Assembly (NCBI GenBank): GCA_018240525.1
Contig: JAFEFN010000004.1
Span: 124,001-188,000 of the forward strand
DNA from: Pseudomonadota bacterium
GTDB lineage: Bacteria; Pseudomonadota; Gammaproteobacteria; Steroidobacterales; Steroidobacteraceae
Length of the DNA stretch: 64,000 nucleotides
Reading direction: 5' to 3'
Position 1 is the first letter of the stretch. The number at the start of each line of letters is the position of its first letter. Shown here piece after piece: positions 1 through 8,463 of the stretch. Position numbers and translations under genes: made by a program. The notes below the pieces were generated by a model. It saw only the letters and a list, made by a program, of their open reading frames with translations. It did no database searches and was not told the origin of the DNA.

Positions 1-193
1 GACCGGCGATGCGGCCAACGCCGACCCGGTGTGCGACAAGTCCCCGTACCACCACCTGGTCACCGCGGCCGTGGCGCGTGCGGAGCAGGCCGTGGCCGCC
101 GCGGGCGGCGCCGCCGGGGCGCAGGCGCTCAGGTTCCGGGACCACCGCATCTCCATCCCGGTGGTGCCGGAAACACCGGCGGCCCGGCGCTGA
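1..193 (+). CDS. C-terminal fragment of an unrecognised protein
   Basis: A reading frame is open from the window edge to a TGA at 191-193 and encodes the last 63 residues or so of a protein. Almost every codon ends in G or C, as in the real genes here, which separates it from the other open frames over the same bases. The visible part contains a Cys near its start (PVCDKSPYHH), an Ala-rich helix and a tail ending in RR. I do not recognise the family. It ends one base before the deformylase start, so the two genes are probably co-transcribed and translationally coupled. Confidence 0.6.
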   Translation, partial: TGDAANADPVCDKSPYHHLVTAAVARAEQAVAAAGGAAGAQALRFRDHRISIPVVPETPAARR

Positions 194-194
194 C

Positions 195-725
195 ATGGCG
201 GTGCGCCCGGTACTGAAGATGGGCGAGCCGCTGCTGCGGCAGGTGGCATCGCCGGTGGAGCGCTTCGATGCCGCCCTCGCCGAACTGGTCGCCGACATGG
301 ACGACACCATGCGGGCGCTGCACGGGGCCGGCATCGCCGCACCGCAGATCGGGGTCGGCCGCCGCGTGGTGATCTTCGAGCTCAAGGAAAACCCGCGCTA
401 TCCGCACATCACGCCGGTGCCCTACACCGTGCTGGTCAACCCGCGGCTCACCCCGCTCGGCGCCGAGCAGGAGGAGGGCTGGGAGGGATGCCTGTCGGTG
501 CCCGGCATGCGCGGACTGGTGCCGCGCTTCCGGCGCCTGCGCTACCAGGGCTTCGACCTGCGTGGCGCACCGCTCGACCGCACCGTCGAGGGCTTCCATG
601 CGCGCGTGGTCCAGCACGAGGTCGACCACCTCGATGGCATACTCTTCCCGCAGCGCGTGGCCGACCTGCGTAACTTCGGCTTCGAGGACGCGCTGGCCGG
701 GCAGATGACGCCGATGCCCGACTGA
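195..725 (+). CDS. def: Peptide deformylase
   Basis: This 176-residue enzyme removes the N-formyl group from nascent polypeptides at the ribosome. All three family motifs are present: GAGIAAPQ (about residues 44-51), EGCLS with metal ligand C99, and HEVDH (141-145) with the two metal-binding His and the catalytic Glu. The ATG at 195 is chosen because it starts at the normal family N-terminus and lies directly after the upstream stop codon. Longer in-frame extensions would overlap the upstream gene. It is not next to fmt here, and a window can carry a second deformylase elsewhere, so whether this is the main one is unknown. Confidence 0.95.
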   Translation: MAVRPVLKMGEPLLRQVASPVERFDAALAELVADMDDTMRALHGAGIAAPQIGVGRRVVIFELKENPRYPHITPVPYTVLVNPRLTPLGAEQEEGWEGCLSVPGMRGLVPRFRRLRYQGFDLRGAPLDRTVEGFHARVVQHEVDHLDGILFPQRVADLRNFGFEDALAGQMTPMPD

Positions 726-752
726 GGTTCCACCGCACAGGAGAATGAACGC

Positions 753-1163
753 ATGAACCAGCGTGCCACCGGATCATTCGACGTGAAGGTCGTCCCGCAG
801 AAGCCGGATACCCAGATCGCGCGCGCGGCGAACCTCTCGCGGCTGACCATCGACAAGCGCTTCCACGGGGATCTCGAGGGCACCAGCAAGGGCGAGATGC
901 TCGCGCTGCAGACCGATACGAAGGGTTCTGCCGGCTACGTGGCGCTGGAGCGCATCACCGGCAAGCTCAAGGGGCAGCAGGGCAGTTTCGTGCTGCAGCA
1001 CAGCGCGACCATGACGCGCGGTTCGCCGGACTCGAAGATCACCGTGGTGCCCGACAGCGCCACCGGCGAGCTGGCCGGCTTGAGCGGCAGGATGGTGATC
1101 ACCGTCGCCGAGGACGGCGCGCACCACTACGAGTTCGAGTTCAAGCTCGACGGGCGCAAGTAG
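753..1163 (+). CDS. DUF3224 domain protein
   Basis: This 136-residue protein has no signal peptide or membrane segment. The sequence resembles the DUF3224 family, small single-domain proteins of unknown function that often begin with A-x-G-x-F-x-V/K and contain G-E-M and a GxLxGLSG-like stretch; here the latter is GELAGLSG near residue 110. An AGGAG ribosome binding site at 739-743 supports the ATG at 753. The gene follows def with a 27-base gap, so the two probably share a transcript. I do not assign a biochemical role. Confidence 0.75.
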   Translation: MNQRATGSFDVKVVPQKPDTQIARAANLSRLTIDKRFHGDLEGTSKGEMLALQTDTKGSAGYVALERITGKLKGQQGSFVLQHSATMTRGSPDSKITVVPDSATGELAGLSGRMVITVAEDGAHHYEFEFKLDGRK

Positions 1164-1164
1164 C

Positions 1165-1659
1165 TCAGGGCGACGGTTCGCGCGTCCCGGGCGTCTCGCG
1201 GCTGGCGCGCACGTCGCGCGTCAGCCTGATCGCGGTTTCCACGCCCTGGTAGTAGCCGGGCACCTCGCCGCATTCCTGGTAGCCCAGGGCGGCGTAGAAG
1301 GCCCGCGCGGCCGTGTTGCCGGCGCGCAGCTCGAGCGCGATCCTGAAGGTCCCGGCGGTGAGCGCGGTGGACTCAAGCCAGGTGAGCAGCGAGCGGGCGA
1401 TGCCCTGGCGACGGTACTCGGGCGCCACCGCGAGCAGGTTCAGGTGGGCGCTCTCGTCCGCGTAGCGCATGATGGCGAAGCCGACCACGGCCCGCAGGCC
1501 GCGTGCGGTCAGCACGACGCTGTCCGCATCGCGCATGTGCCAGCCGATGCGCACCGCGCCCCAGGCGGGCTTCAGCCCGGCCTCCACGTACTGCTGCGAC
1601 ATCGCCGCCAGTCGGGGGGCGTCGGCGGAGCGGGCGGGTTCGAGTCGGTACTCTTCCAC
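1165..1659 (-). CDS. GNAT-family N-acetyltransferase, RimI-like
   Basis: This 164-residue protein has the GNAT fold. The acetyl-CoA-binding motif is EYRRQGIARSLL (about residues 80-92), preceded by the beta-4 strand LLAVAP and followed by the RAGNTAARAFYAALGY segment typical of RimI-like enzymes. Such proteins transfer acetyl from acetyl-CoA to an amine, often a protein N-terminus or a small molecule. The substrate cannot be told from sequence. It converges on the DUF3224 gene with a one-base gap. The last 20 residues or so are polar and charged and probably disordered. Confidence 0.85.
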   Translation of the reverse strand: MEEYRLEPARSADAPRLAAMSQQYVEAGLKPAWGAVRIGWHMRDADSVVLTARGLRAVVGFAIMRYADESAHLNLLAVAPEYRRQGIARSLLTWLESTALTAGTFRIALELRAGNTAARAFYAALGYQECGEVPGYYQGVETAIRLTRDVRASRETPGTREPSP

Positions 1660-1710
1660 GGGGGTGAGGATAGCGCGTCGCTTGCGGCGGCGCAGCGAGC
1701 AGATGCGCCT

Positions 1711-2433
1711 TCAGGCGAGGGTGTGGAACACCTTCTGCACGTCCTCGTCCTGTTCGAGCTTGTCGATGACGCTGAGCACCTCGGTGGCCTGCGCCTCGGG
1801 CAGCTCGGTGGGCACGGTGCAGATGTACTCGTGCTCGGCCGACAGGGGGACGATGTGGCGGCTTTCGAGCGCCTCCTGGAGCCGGCCGAAGTCGGCGAAC
1901 GCGCCGCGGATCACCAGCTGAGGTTCGCCCTTCTCGCCGGTGCTCTCGCCCATCTCGTCCAGGCCGTGGTCGATCAGGAACAGTTCGAGGTCGTCCTGGT
2001 CGATGCCCTCCGGATTCAGGCGGAACACGCCCATCTTGCGGAACAGGAAGCTGACGCTGCCGTGCGTGGCGAGGTTGCCACCGCCCTTGGTGAGGATGTT
2101 GCGCACGCTGGCCACGGTGCGCGTGGGGTTGTCCGTGGCGGTCTCCACCAGCAGCGCCACGCCGTGCGGTGCGTAGCCCTCGTAGATCACCTCCTGGTAG
2201 TTGGCCGCGTCACGGCCGGCGGCACGCTTGATGGCCGCGTCCACCTTGTCCTTGGGCATGTTGACGGCGCGCGCGTTCTGGATGCAGCGGCGCAGCATCG
2301 GATTGGAGGCCGGGTCCGTGCCGCCGGCCTTGACCGCGATGGTGATGTCCTTGGAGACGCGCGCGAACTGCTTCGCCATGCGGTTCCAGCGCGCGAACAT
2401 CGTGTGCTTGCGGACTTCGAAGATACGACCCAT
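1711..2433 (-). CDS. YebC/PmpR family protein, YeeN-type
   Basis: This 240-residue protein belongs to the YebC family, long called transcriptional regulators (PmpR) and more recently linked to translation. The three-domain layout is intact: a basic N-terminus, the [26 protein letters not shown] helical region, and [17 protein letters not shown] in the middle. The N-terminus [16 protein letters not shown] is the YeeN subtype rather than the MAGHSKWANIKHRK of canonical YebC. The ATG at 2433 is preferred over one three codons upstream because it matches the family start. It is not next to ruvC, the usual YebC neighbour. Confidence 0.9.
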   Translation of the reverse strand: MGRIFEVRKHTMFARWNRMAKQFARVSKDITIAVKAGGTDPASNPMLRRCIQNARAVNMPKDKVDAAIKRAAGRDAANYQEVIYEGYAPHGVALLVETATDNPTRTVASVRNILTKGGGNLATHGSVSFLFRKMGVFRLNPEGIDQDDLELFLIDHGLDEMGESTGEKGEPQLVIRGAFADFGRLQEALESRHIVPLSAEHEYICTVPTELPEAQATEVLSVIDKLEQDEDVQKVFHTLA

Positions 2434-2505
2434 GGCGGGCATGGTGCCCGAAGGCCACAGGCGGTGCCAGCGGCCGGCGGTGCCGGCGGGCGCGAAAGGA
2501 AGGGG

Positions 2506-2524
2506 CCGCGCGCGCCGCGCGCGG
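2506..2524 (-). terminator. Perfect GC hairpin after the desaturase gene
   Basis: Nine-base arms (2506-2514 and 2516-2524) of alternating C and G surround a single base. It lies seven bases past the desaturase stop codon when read on the minus strand, and is followed there by a pyrimidine-rich CCCCTTCCTTTC. A strong hairpin plus a weak T-rich tract is compatible with a terminator, but the U-run is poor, so it could instead be a transcript-stabilising 3' hairpin. The gap 2434-2530 holds nothing else I can identify. Confidence 0.4.
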
Positions 2525-2530
2525 CGAATC

Positions 2531-3682
<1,152 letters not shown>

Positions 3683-3802
3683 GGACGGCCAGGCGTTGAT
3701 GGAACGGCGCCGTAACTTATCATGCCCGAGCCCGCCAAGTGGGACTTGCGTCCTTTTTGAGTATGCTGGGCACCTTGGAACCTGTTCGGGAGGTGTAACC
3801 TC

Positions 3803-4837
3803 ATGATCCGCTTAGCTTCTTCGGCTCGCGCCTGCGCGGTGGCGCTCGCACTCGTGACCTGCCTCGCCAGCGGCCAGGCCGGGGCTGCCAGGGCCTACGT
3901 CTCCAACGAGGACGACGGCACGGTGAGCATCATCGACACCCAGCGCCTGGAGTCAGTGGAGACCATCGCCGTGGGCAAGCGGCCCCGCGGGCTGGTGCTC
4001 AGCCGCGACGGCGGGCAGCTCTACGTGGTCGTCAGCGGCCTGCCCAAGTGCCCCCCGCCGCTCACCGATGCGCAGTGCGCCAAGATGCCCCGCGACCCGA
4101 AGGCCGACGGCGTGGTCATCGTCGACACCGCCGCGATGAAGGTCTCGCGGGTGCTCAAGGGCGTGACCGATCCTGAGCGCGCCGAACTCAGCGCCGACCA
4201 GCGCACCCTGTTCGTGACCAACGAGGACGCCGCCCGCGTCAGCGTCATCGATATCGCGCACGGCAAGGTGGTCGCCACCGTTCCGGTGGGACACGAGCCG
4301 GAAGGGGTGCGGCTGTCACCCAACGGCCAGTGGCTGCTGGTCACCAGCGAGTCGGACAACAACATCGCGGTCATCGATGCGGCCGGCCGCAAGGTCCTGC
4401 ACACCGTTCTGGTCGGTACGCGACCGCGCGATGTGGCCTTCTCCCCCGACAGCAGCAGCGCCTACGTGACCGGGGAAGGGGACGCCTCGGTGTACCGCGT
4501 CGCGCTGCCCTCGGGAGCGCCGGCCACCCAGCTGGTGCAGCTGCGCCCGGAAGCCCGGCCCATGGGCATCCTCCTGGACGCGCCGCGCGAGCGGTTGTAC
4601 GTCAGCACCGGGCGCGGCGGCACGCTCGCCGCACTCAACCTCGGGGACGGCAAGCTCGTGAAGGAGGTCCCGATCGGGGCAAGGCCCTGGGGCATCGCGC
4701 TCAGCCCCGACGGGCGGCGCATCGTCACCGCGAACGGCACCTCGCACGATGTGAGCGTGCTGGACACCGACACGCTCGCGGTGGTGGGCAAGGTGACGGT
4801 CGGCAAGGGGCCCTGGGGCGTGGTCATCGGGCCATAG
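3803..4837 (+). CDS. Exported YVTN-family beta-propeller protein
   Basis: This 344-residue protein has a signal peptide (about residues 1-28, ending AGA) followed by repeated blades with the YVTN signature: YVSNEDDGTVSIID, FVTNEDAARVSVID, AYVTGEGDASV and YVSTGRGG. Each is spaced about 40 residues apart and followed by PRG/PEG/PWG-type turns. It should fold as a seven-bladed propeller in the periplasm. Similar proteins occur near quinoprotein dehydrogenases as presumed electron-transfer or scaffold partners, but none is present here. A long Pro/Cys insertion (CPPPLTDAQC, about residues 80-89) interrupts the second blade and could form a disulfide. GGGAGG at 3787-3792 supports the ATG. Confidence 0.85.
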   Translation: MIRLASSARACAVALALVTCLASGQAGAARAYVSNEDDGTVSIIDTQRLESVETIAVGKRPRGLVLSRDGGQLYVVVSGLPKCPPPLTDAQCAKMPRDPKADGVVIVDTAAMKVSRVLKGVTDPERAELSADQRTLFVTNEDAARVSVIDIAHGKVVATVPVGHEPEGVRLSPNGQWLLVTSESDNNIAVIDAAGRKVLHTVLVGTRPRDVAFSPDSSSAYVTGEGDASVYRVALPSGAPATQLVQLRPEARPMGILLDAPRERLYVSTGRGGTLAALNLGDGKLVKEVPIGARPWGIALSPDGRRIVTANGTSHDVSVLDTDTLAVVGKVTVGKGPWGVVIGP

Positions 4838-4933
4838 GCGCCCGGCCCGGTCCGCGTCCCCCGGGCAGGGGGCACGAAGCCGGCGCTGCGTGCTACCGTT
4901 GCGGCCCCGTTTTCCGACTCCGAGGGGCACCCC

Positions 4934-6643
4934 GTGCGCCAACTTCGCAAGCTGTCCGGGCACACCGCGCTGATGATCGCGTGTGCCTGCGCTGCCACGG
5001 TAGCCGTGGCGCAGGTGCCGCTCGGGCAGGGGGTCCCGCCGATCCCCGAGAGCGTCGACAAGGCCGCGCGCACCTACATCACGCGCCCGGCGCTCGAGGC
5101 GCCCATCCGCTTTCTGGCCTCGGACCTGCTCGAGGGTCGCGGGCCGGCCACGCGGGCCGATGAGCTGGCGCGGCTGTACCTGCAGACCGAGCTCGAGGGC
5201 ATGGGCTACCAGCCGGCGTTCGCGCAGGGCGCCTGGCAGCAGCCCTTCGACGTCGTGGGACTGAAGTCGCAGTTTCCGGCCACGTGGAGCTTCCAGGGCA
5301 GGGGCGGCGCCACCGACCTCGCCTGGCGCACCGACTACATCGCCGCGAGCGGCCTGCAGCAGGCGGCGGTGTCGATCGAGAACGCCGAGCTGGTCTTCGT
5401 CGGCTACGGCATCCAGGCCCCGGAGTTCCAGTGGGACGACTTCAAGGGCGCGGACCTGAAGGGCAAGATCCTCGTGGTCATGAACAATGACCCGGACTGG
5501 GACCCCCACCTGTTCGCCGGCAAGCGCCGCCTGTACTACGGGCGCTGGGACTACAAGTACGAGACCGCCGCCCGCCAGGGGGCAGCGGGCGTCATCATCC
5601 TGCACACGACCCCCTCGGCCGGCTATCCCTGGCAGGTCGTGCAGAGTTCCTGGGGCGGGGAGCAGTTCGAGCTGCCCGCGGCCGGGGAGGCGCGCCTGAA
5701 GGTAAAGGCGTGGGCGACCGAGGAGGCGGTGCGGCGCCTGATGAAGGCCGCCGGGCAGGACCTGGACAAGCTCGTCAAGGCGGCGCACTCGCGCGCCTTC
5801 AGGCCGGTGCCGCTGGCGCTGCATGCCTCCCTGGGCTTCACCAACACGATCTCGCAGGTCAAGACCGCCAATGTCGGGGGCATCCTGCCCGGCAACGACC
5901 CCAAGCTGGCCCCGCAGGTGGTGCTGCTGAGTGCCCACCACGACCACTTCGGCATCGGCGAGCCGGATGCCAGCGGCGACCGCATCTACCACGGCGCGGT
6001 CGACAACGCCTCCGGCTGCGCGCAGGTGCTGGCGATCGCGCGGACCTTCGCCATGCTGCCCGAGCGCCCGCGCCGCTCGATCATCGCCCTGTTCGTCGCC
6101 GGCGAGGAGCGTGGCCTGCTCGGTTCGAAGTACTACGCCGAACACCCCTCGGTACCGGCCGGCCTGATCGCCGCCAACGTCAACATCGACGGCGGCAACA
6201 TCTTCGGCAAGACGCGCGATGCCACGCTCATCAGCATGGGCAAGTCCTCGCTCGATGCCATCGCCGAGGCACTCGCCAAGTCGCAGGGCCGCACCCTGCA
6301 GGGCGACCAGTTCCCGGACCGCGGTTCGTACTACCGCTCCGACCAGTTCTCCTTCGCCAAGATCGGCGTGCCGGCGCTGTTCTTCGCCGAAGGGACCGAC
6401 GTCATTGGCCAGCCGGCCGGCTGGGGCCGAAAGCAGTTCGAGGATTGGGAGCTGAAGAAGTACCACCAGCCGGGTGACAAGCTCGATTCGAGCTGGAACT
6501 TCGACGGCATGATCCAGGATGCCCAGCTGGACCTGCTCTCGGCGTGGGTGATCGCCCAGGCCGACGCCATGCCCGCCTGGAAGCCGGGCGATGAGTTCGA
6601 GGCGGCGCGCGCCCACGCCCTCGCCGCCCTGCCTGCCCACTAG
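4934..6643 (+). CDS. Exported M28-family zinc aminopeptidase with PA domain
   Basis: This 569-residue protein starts at a GTG preceded by GAGGGG (4922-4927) and has a signal peptide of about 26 residues ending VAVAQ. A protease-associated (PA) insertion (about 130-270) precedes the catalytic M28 core. Visible zinc-site motifs are AHHDHFG (H335, D337), GAVDNASG, the catalytic Glu in GEERGLLG, NIDGG, and a late His in KKYHQPGD. Such enzymes release N-terminal amino acids in the periplasm or outside the cell. With the downstream aminotransferase and PutA it suggests growth on peptides and amino acids, which is inference. Confidence 0.9.
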   Translation: MRQLRKLSGHTALMIACACAATVAVAQVPLGQGVPPIPESVDKAARTYITRPALEAPIRFLASDLLEGRGPATRADELARLYLQTELEGMGYQPAFAQGAWQQPFDVVGLKSQFPATWSFQGRGGATDLAWRTDYIAASGLQQAAVSIENAELVFVGYGIQAPEFQWDDFKGADLKGKILVVMNNDPDWDPHLFAGKRRLYYGRWDYKYETAARQGAAGVIILHTTPSAGYPWQVVQSSWGGEQFELPAAGEARLKVKAWATEEAVRRLMKAAGQDLDKLVKAAHSRAFRPVPLALHASLGFTNTISQVKTANVGGILPGNDPKLAPQVVLLSAHHDHFGIGEPDASGDRIYHGAVDNASGCAQVLAIARTFAMLPERPRRSIIALFVAGEERGLLGSKYYAEHPSVPAGLIAANVNIDGGNIFGKTRDATLISMGKSSLDAIAEALAKSQGRTLQGDQFPDRGSYYRSDQFSFAKIGVPALFFAEGTDVIGQPAGWGRKQFEDWELKKYHQPGDKLDSSWNFDGMIQDAQLDLLSAWVIAQADAMPAWKPGDEFEAARAHALAALPAH

Positions 6644-6662
6644 ACCCACGGAGCCCGCCAGC

Positions 6663-7859
6663 GTGTTTGAAAAGCTCGAACTCATCAGCGCCGATGCGAT
6701 CCTCGGCCTCATGGCGGCCTTCCGCGCCGACCCGGACCCGCGCAAGGTGGACCTGGGCGTCGGGGTGTTCCGCGACGACCGCGGCGAGACACCGGTGCTG
6801 GCGAGCGTGCGCACGGCCGAGCAGGCCCTGGTGGCCGAGCAGACCACCAAGACCTACGTGGGGCCTTCCGGCAACCCCGGCTTCAACCAGCAGATGGAGC
6901 AGCTGGTGTTCGGCGCCGGCCACCCGGCGGTGAAGGCGGGCCGCGTGCGTACCGTGCAGGCGCCCGGCGGCTGCGGCGCACTGCGCCTGGGCGCCGAGCT
7001 GATCCGGGCCGCGGCGCCCGACTCGGTGGTGCACGTGAGCACGCCCACCTGGGCCAACCACGTGCCGCTGCTGGGCAACAGCGGACTGAAGCTCGAGCGC
7101 TATCCGTACTTCGATGCGCAGACCGGCGGGGTGCAGTTCGGGGCGATGATGGCGGCGCTTGAGAAGCTGCCGCCGCGCGCCGTGGTGCTGCTGCACGCCT
7201 CCTGCCACAACCCCACCGGCGCGGACCTCTCCCAGGATGAATGGCGCGCGGTGCTGGAGCTGGTCAAGCGCCGCTCGCTGCTGCCCTTCATCGACATGGC
7301 CTACCAGGGCCTGGGCGAGGGGGCCGACGCCGACGCCTTCGCCATCCGCCTGTTCAGCGCCGAGCTGCCGGAGCTGGTGTGCGCGGTGTCCTGCTCGAAG
7401 AACTTCGGCCTGTACCGAGAGCGCACCGGCTCCCTGCACGTGATCAACGAGGGCGCGAAGGCCGCCGATGCCACGCTCAGCCAGCTGGTGCGCCTGGCGC
7501 GCGGCATGTGGTCCATGCCCCCGGACCACGGTGCCGAGATCGTGCGCCGCATCCTCAGCGAGGCGGCGCTGCGCGAATCCTGGGCGCGCGAGCTCGAGGC
7601 CATGCGCACGCGCATCACCGGGCTGCGCCACGAGCTGGTGCGCCAGCTGCGGGCGCAGTGCCCGCAGCGCGACTTCAGCTTCATCGCGCGCCAGCGCGGC
7701 ATGTTCTCCTTCTTCGGGATCACGACCGAGCAGGTGCGGCGGATGCGCGCGGAGCACCACATCTACATGACCGACGACAGCCGCATCAACATCGCCGGCC
7801 TGCGCGCGGAGAACCTCGAGTACGTGGCGCGTGCGACCGCGCAGGTCCTCGCCGCCTAG
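6663..7859 (+). CDS. Class I aspartate/aromatic amino acid aminotransferase
   Basis: This 398-residue PLP enzyme is of the AspC/TyrB type. SCHNPTG (about 180) and DMAYQG (about 212) are the substrate/cofactor-binding motifs, and the Schiff-base lysine lies in SCSKNFGLYRER. The C-terminal TDDSRINIAGL contains the carboxylate-binding Arg. Full-length alignment with TyrB-like proteins is expected from start to end (E. coli members are 396-397 residues). The GTG at 6663 has GGAG at 6650-6653, 10 bases upstream. It transfers amino groups between aspartate or aromatic amino acids and 2-oxoglutarate. Which substrate is preferred cannot be read from sequence. Confidence 0.92.
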   Translation: MFEKLELISADAILGLMAAFRADPDPRKVDLGVGVFRDDRGETPVLASVRTAEQALVAEQTTKTYVGPSGNPGFNQQMEQLVFGAGHPAVKAGRVRTVQAPGGCGALRLGAELIRAAAPDSVVHVSTPTWANHVPLLGNSGLKLERYPYFDAQTGGVQFGAMMAALEKLPPRAVVLLHASCHNPTGADLSQDEWRAVLELVKRRSLLPFIDMAYQGLGEGADADAFAIRLFSAELPELVCAVSCSKNFGLYRERTGSLHVINEGAKAADATLSQLVRLARGMWSMPPDHGAEIVRRILSEAALRESWARELEAMRTRITGLRHELVRQLRAQCPQRDFSFIARQRGMFSFFGITTEQVRRMRAEHHIYMTDDSRINIAGLRAENLEYVARATAQVLAA

Positions 7860-8366
7860 CTAGCCCTCGGGCACGACGAGGCGGTGGGTGGACTTCACCT
7901 CTTCCATCACGAAGTAGGTGTGGGTCTGCTGCACGCCGCGCACGGCGGCGATGCGGTCCCCGAGGAAGCGCCGGTAGCTCTCCATGTCCGTGACCCGCAC
8001 CTTCAGCAGGTAGTCGAAGCCGCCGGCCACCATGTGGCACTCCATGACCTCGTCGTGAGCGAGCATCACCTCGCGGAAACGCTCGAAGGCATCCGGCGTC
8101 GTGCGATCGAGCGATACCTCCACGTAGGCCAGCAGCCCGAGGCCCAGCAGTGCCGGGTTCAGACGCGCGAAGTAGCCCTCGATGTAGCCGGCGGCCTCCA
8201 GGCGGCGCACCCGCTCGAGCGTCGGGGTCACGGTGAGGTGCACCTCGCGCGCCAGCTGCGAGACGGGCGTGCGCCCGTCCTGCTGCAGCAGGGCGAGCAG
8301 CCGCCGGTCGATCCGGTCCAGCGTGCGGCCCGGGGCGTCCCGGACGGGGGTGGTCTTGGGGGTCAT
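7860..8366 (-). CDS. Lrp/AsnC-family regulator, probably of putA
   Basis: This 168-residue protein has an N-terminal helix-turn-helix (about residues 15-65, RTPVSQLAREVHLTVTPTLERVRRL) and a C-terminal RAM ligand-binding domain (about 75-160, ending in HTYFVMEEVKSTH). It is transcribed away from putA, and a perfect inverted repeat lies between them. In several alpha- and gammaproteobacteria an Lrp-type protein (PutR) activates the divergent putA in response to proline. This PutA lacks its own DNA-binding domain, so a separate regulator is needed. The ATG at 8366 is chosen because upstream extensions would run across the operator and into putA. Confidence 0.88.
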   Translation of the reverse strand: MTPKTTPVRDAPGRTLDRIDRRLLALLQQDGRTPVSQLAREVHLTVTPTLERVRRLEAAGYIEGYFARLNPALLGLGLLAYVEVSLDRTTPDAFERFREVMLAHDEVMECHMVAGGFDYLLKVRVTDMESYRRFLGDRIAAVRGVQQTHTYFVMEEVKSTHRLVVPEG

Positions 8367-8393
8367 GGCAGTGAATTCGACTATTAAAGTGTC

Positions 8394-8399
8394 TATAAC
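8394..8399 (+). promoter_or_regulatory. Possible -10 box in the Lrp-putA gap
   Basis: TATAAC lies in the AT-rich gap 8367-8463, just left of the inverted repeat. It matches the sigma70 -10 consensus in five of six bases, but I see no convincing -35 element at 16-18 bases, which would fit an activator-dependent promoter for putA. The leader to the putA ATG would be about 55-60 bases and would contain the inverted repeat. Confidence 0.3.
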
Positions 8400-8405
8400 G
8401 TGAAA

Positions 8406-8428
8406 ATAATCTCTACGGCAGAGATTAT
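8406..8428. promoter_or_regulatory. Inverted repeat, likely operator between lrp-type gene and putA
   Basis: ATAATCTCT (8406-8414) and AGAGATTAT (8420-8428) are exact reverse complements separated by ACGGC. The dyad sits midway between the divergent regulator and putA starts, in an AT-rich gap that stands out from the GC-rich surroundings. Lrp-family dimers bind short AT-rich palindromes like this. I infer it is the site through which the adjacent regulator controls putA and perhaps itself. No second copy is visible elsewhere in the window. Confidence 0.6.
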
Positions 8429-8463
8429 CATGAGCACAATCCACTGGTACCTTGGACTCAAGC

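Noticed and set aside
2506..2524. The GC hairpin as a CRISPR-like or mobile repeat
   Set aside because: There is only one copy, it is a simple alternating C/G palindrome and it sits right after a stop codon.
4316..6850. A long minus-strand open frame of over 800 codons opposite the YVTN protein and peptidase genes
   Set aside because: It is antisense to two genes with clear motifs and signal peptides; such open mirror frames are expected at about 70% G+C and its product shows no recognisable domain.
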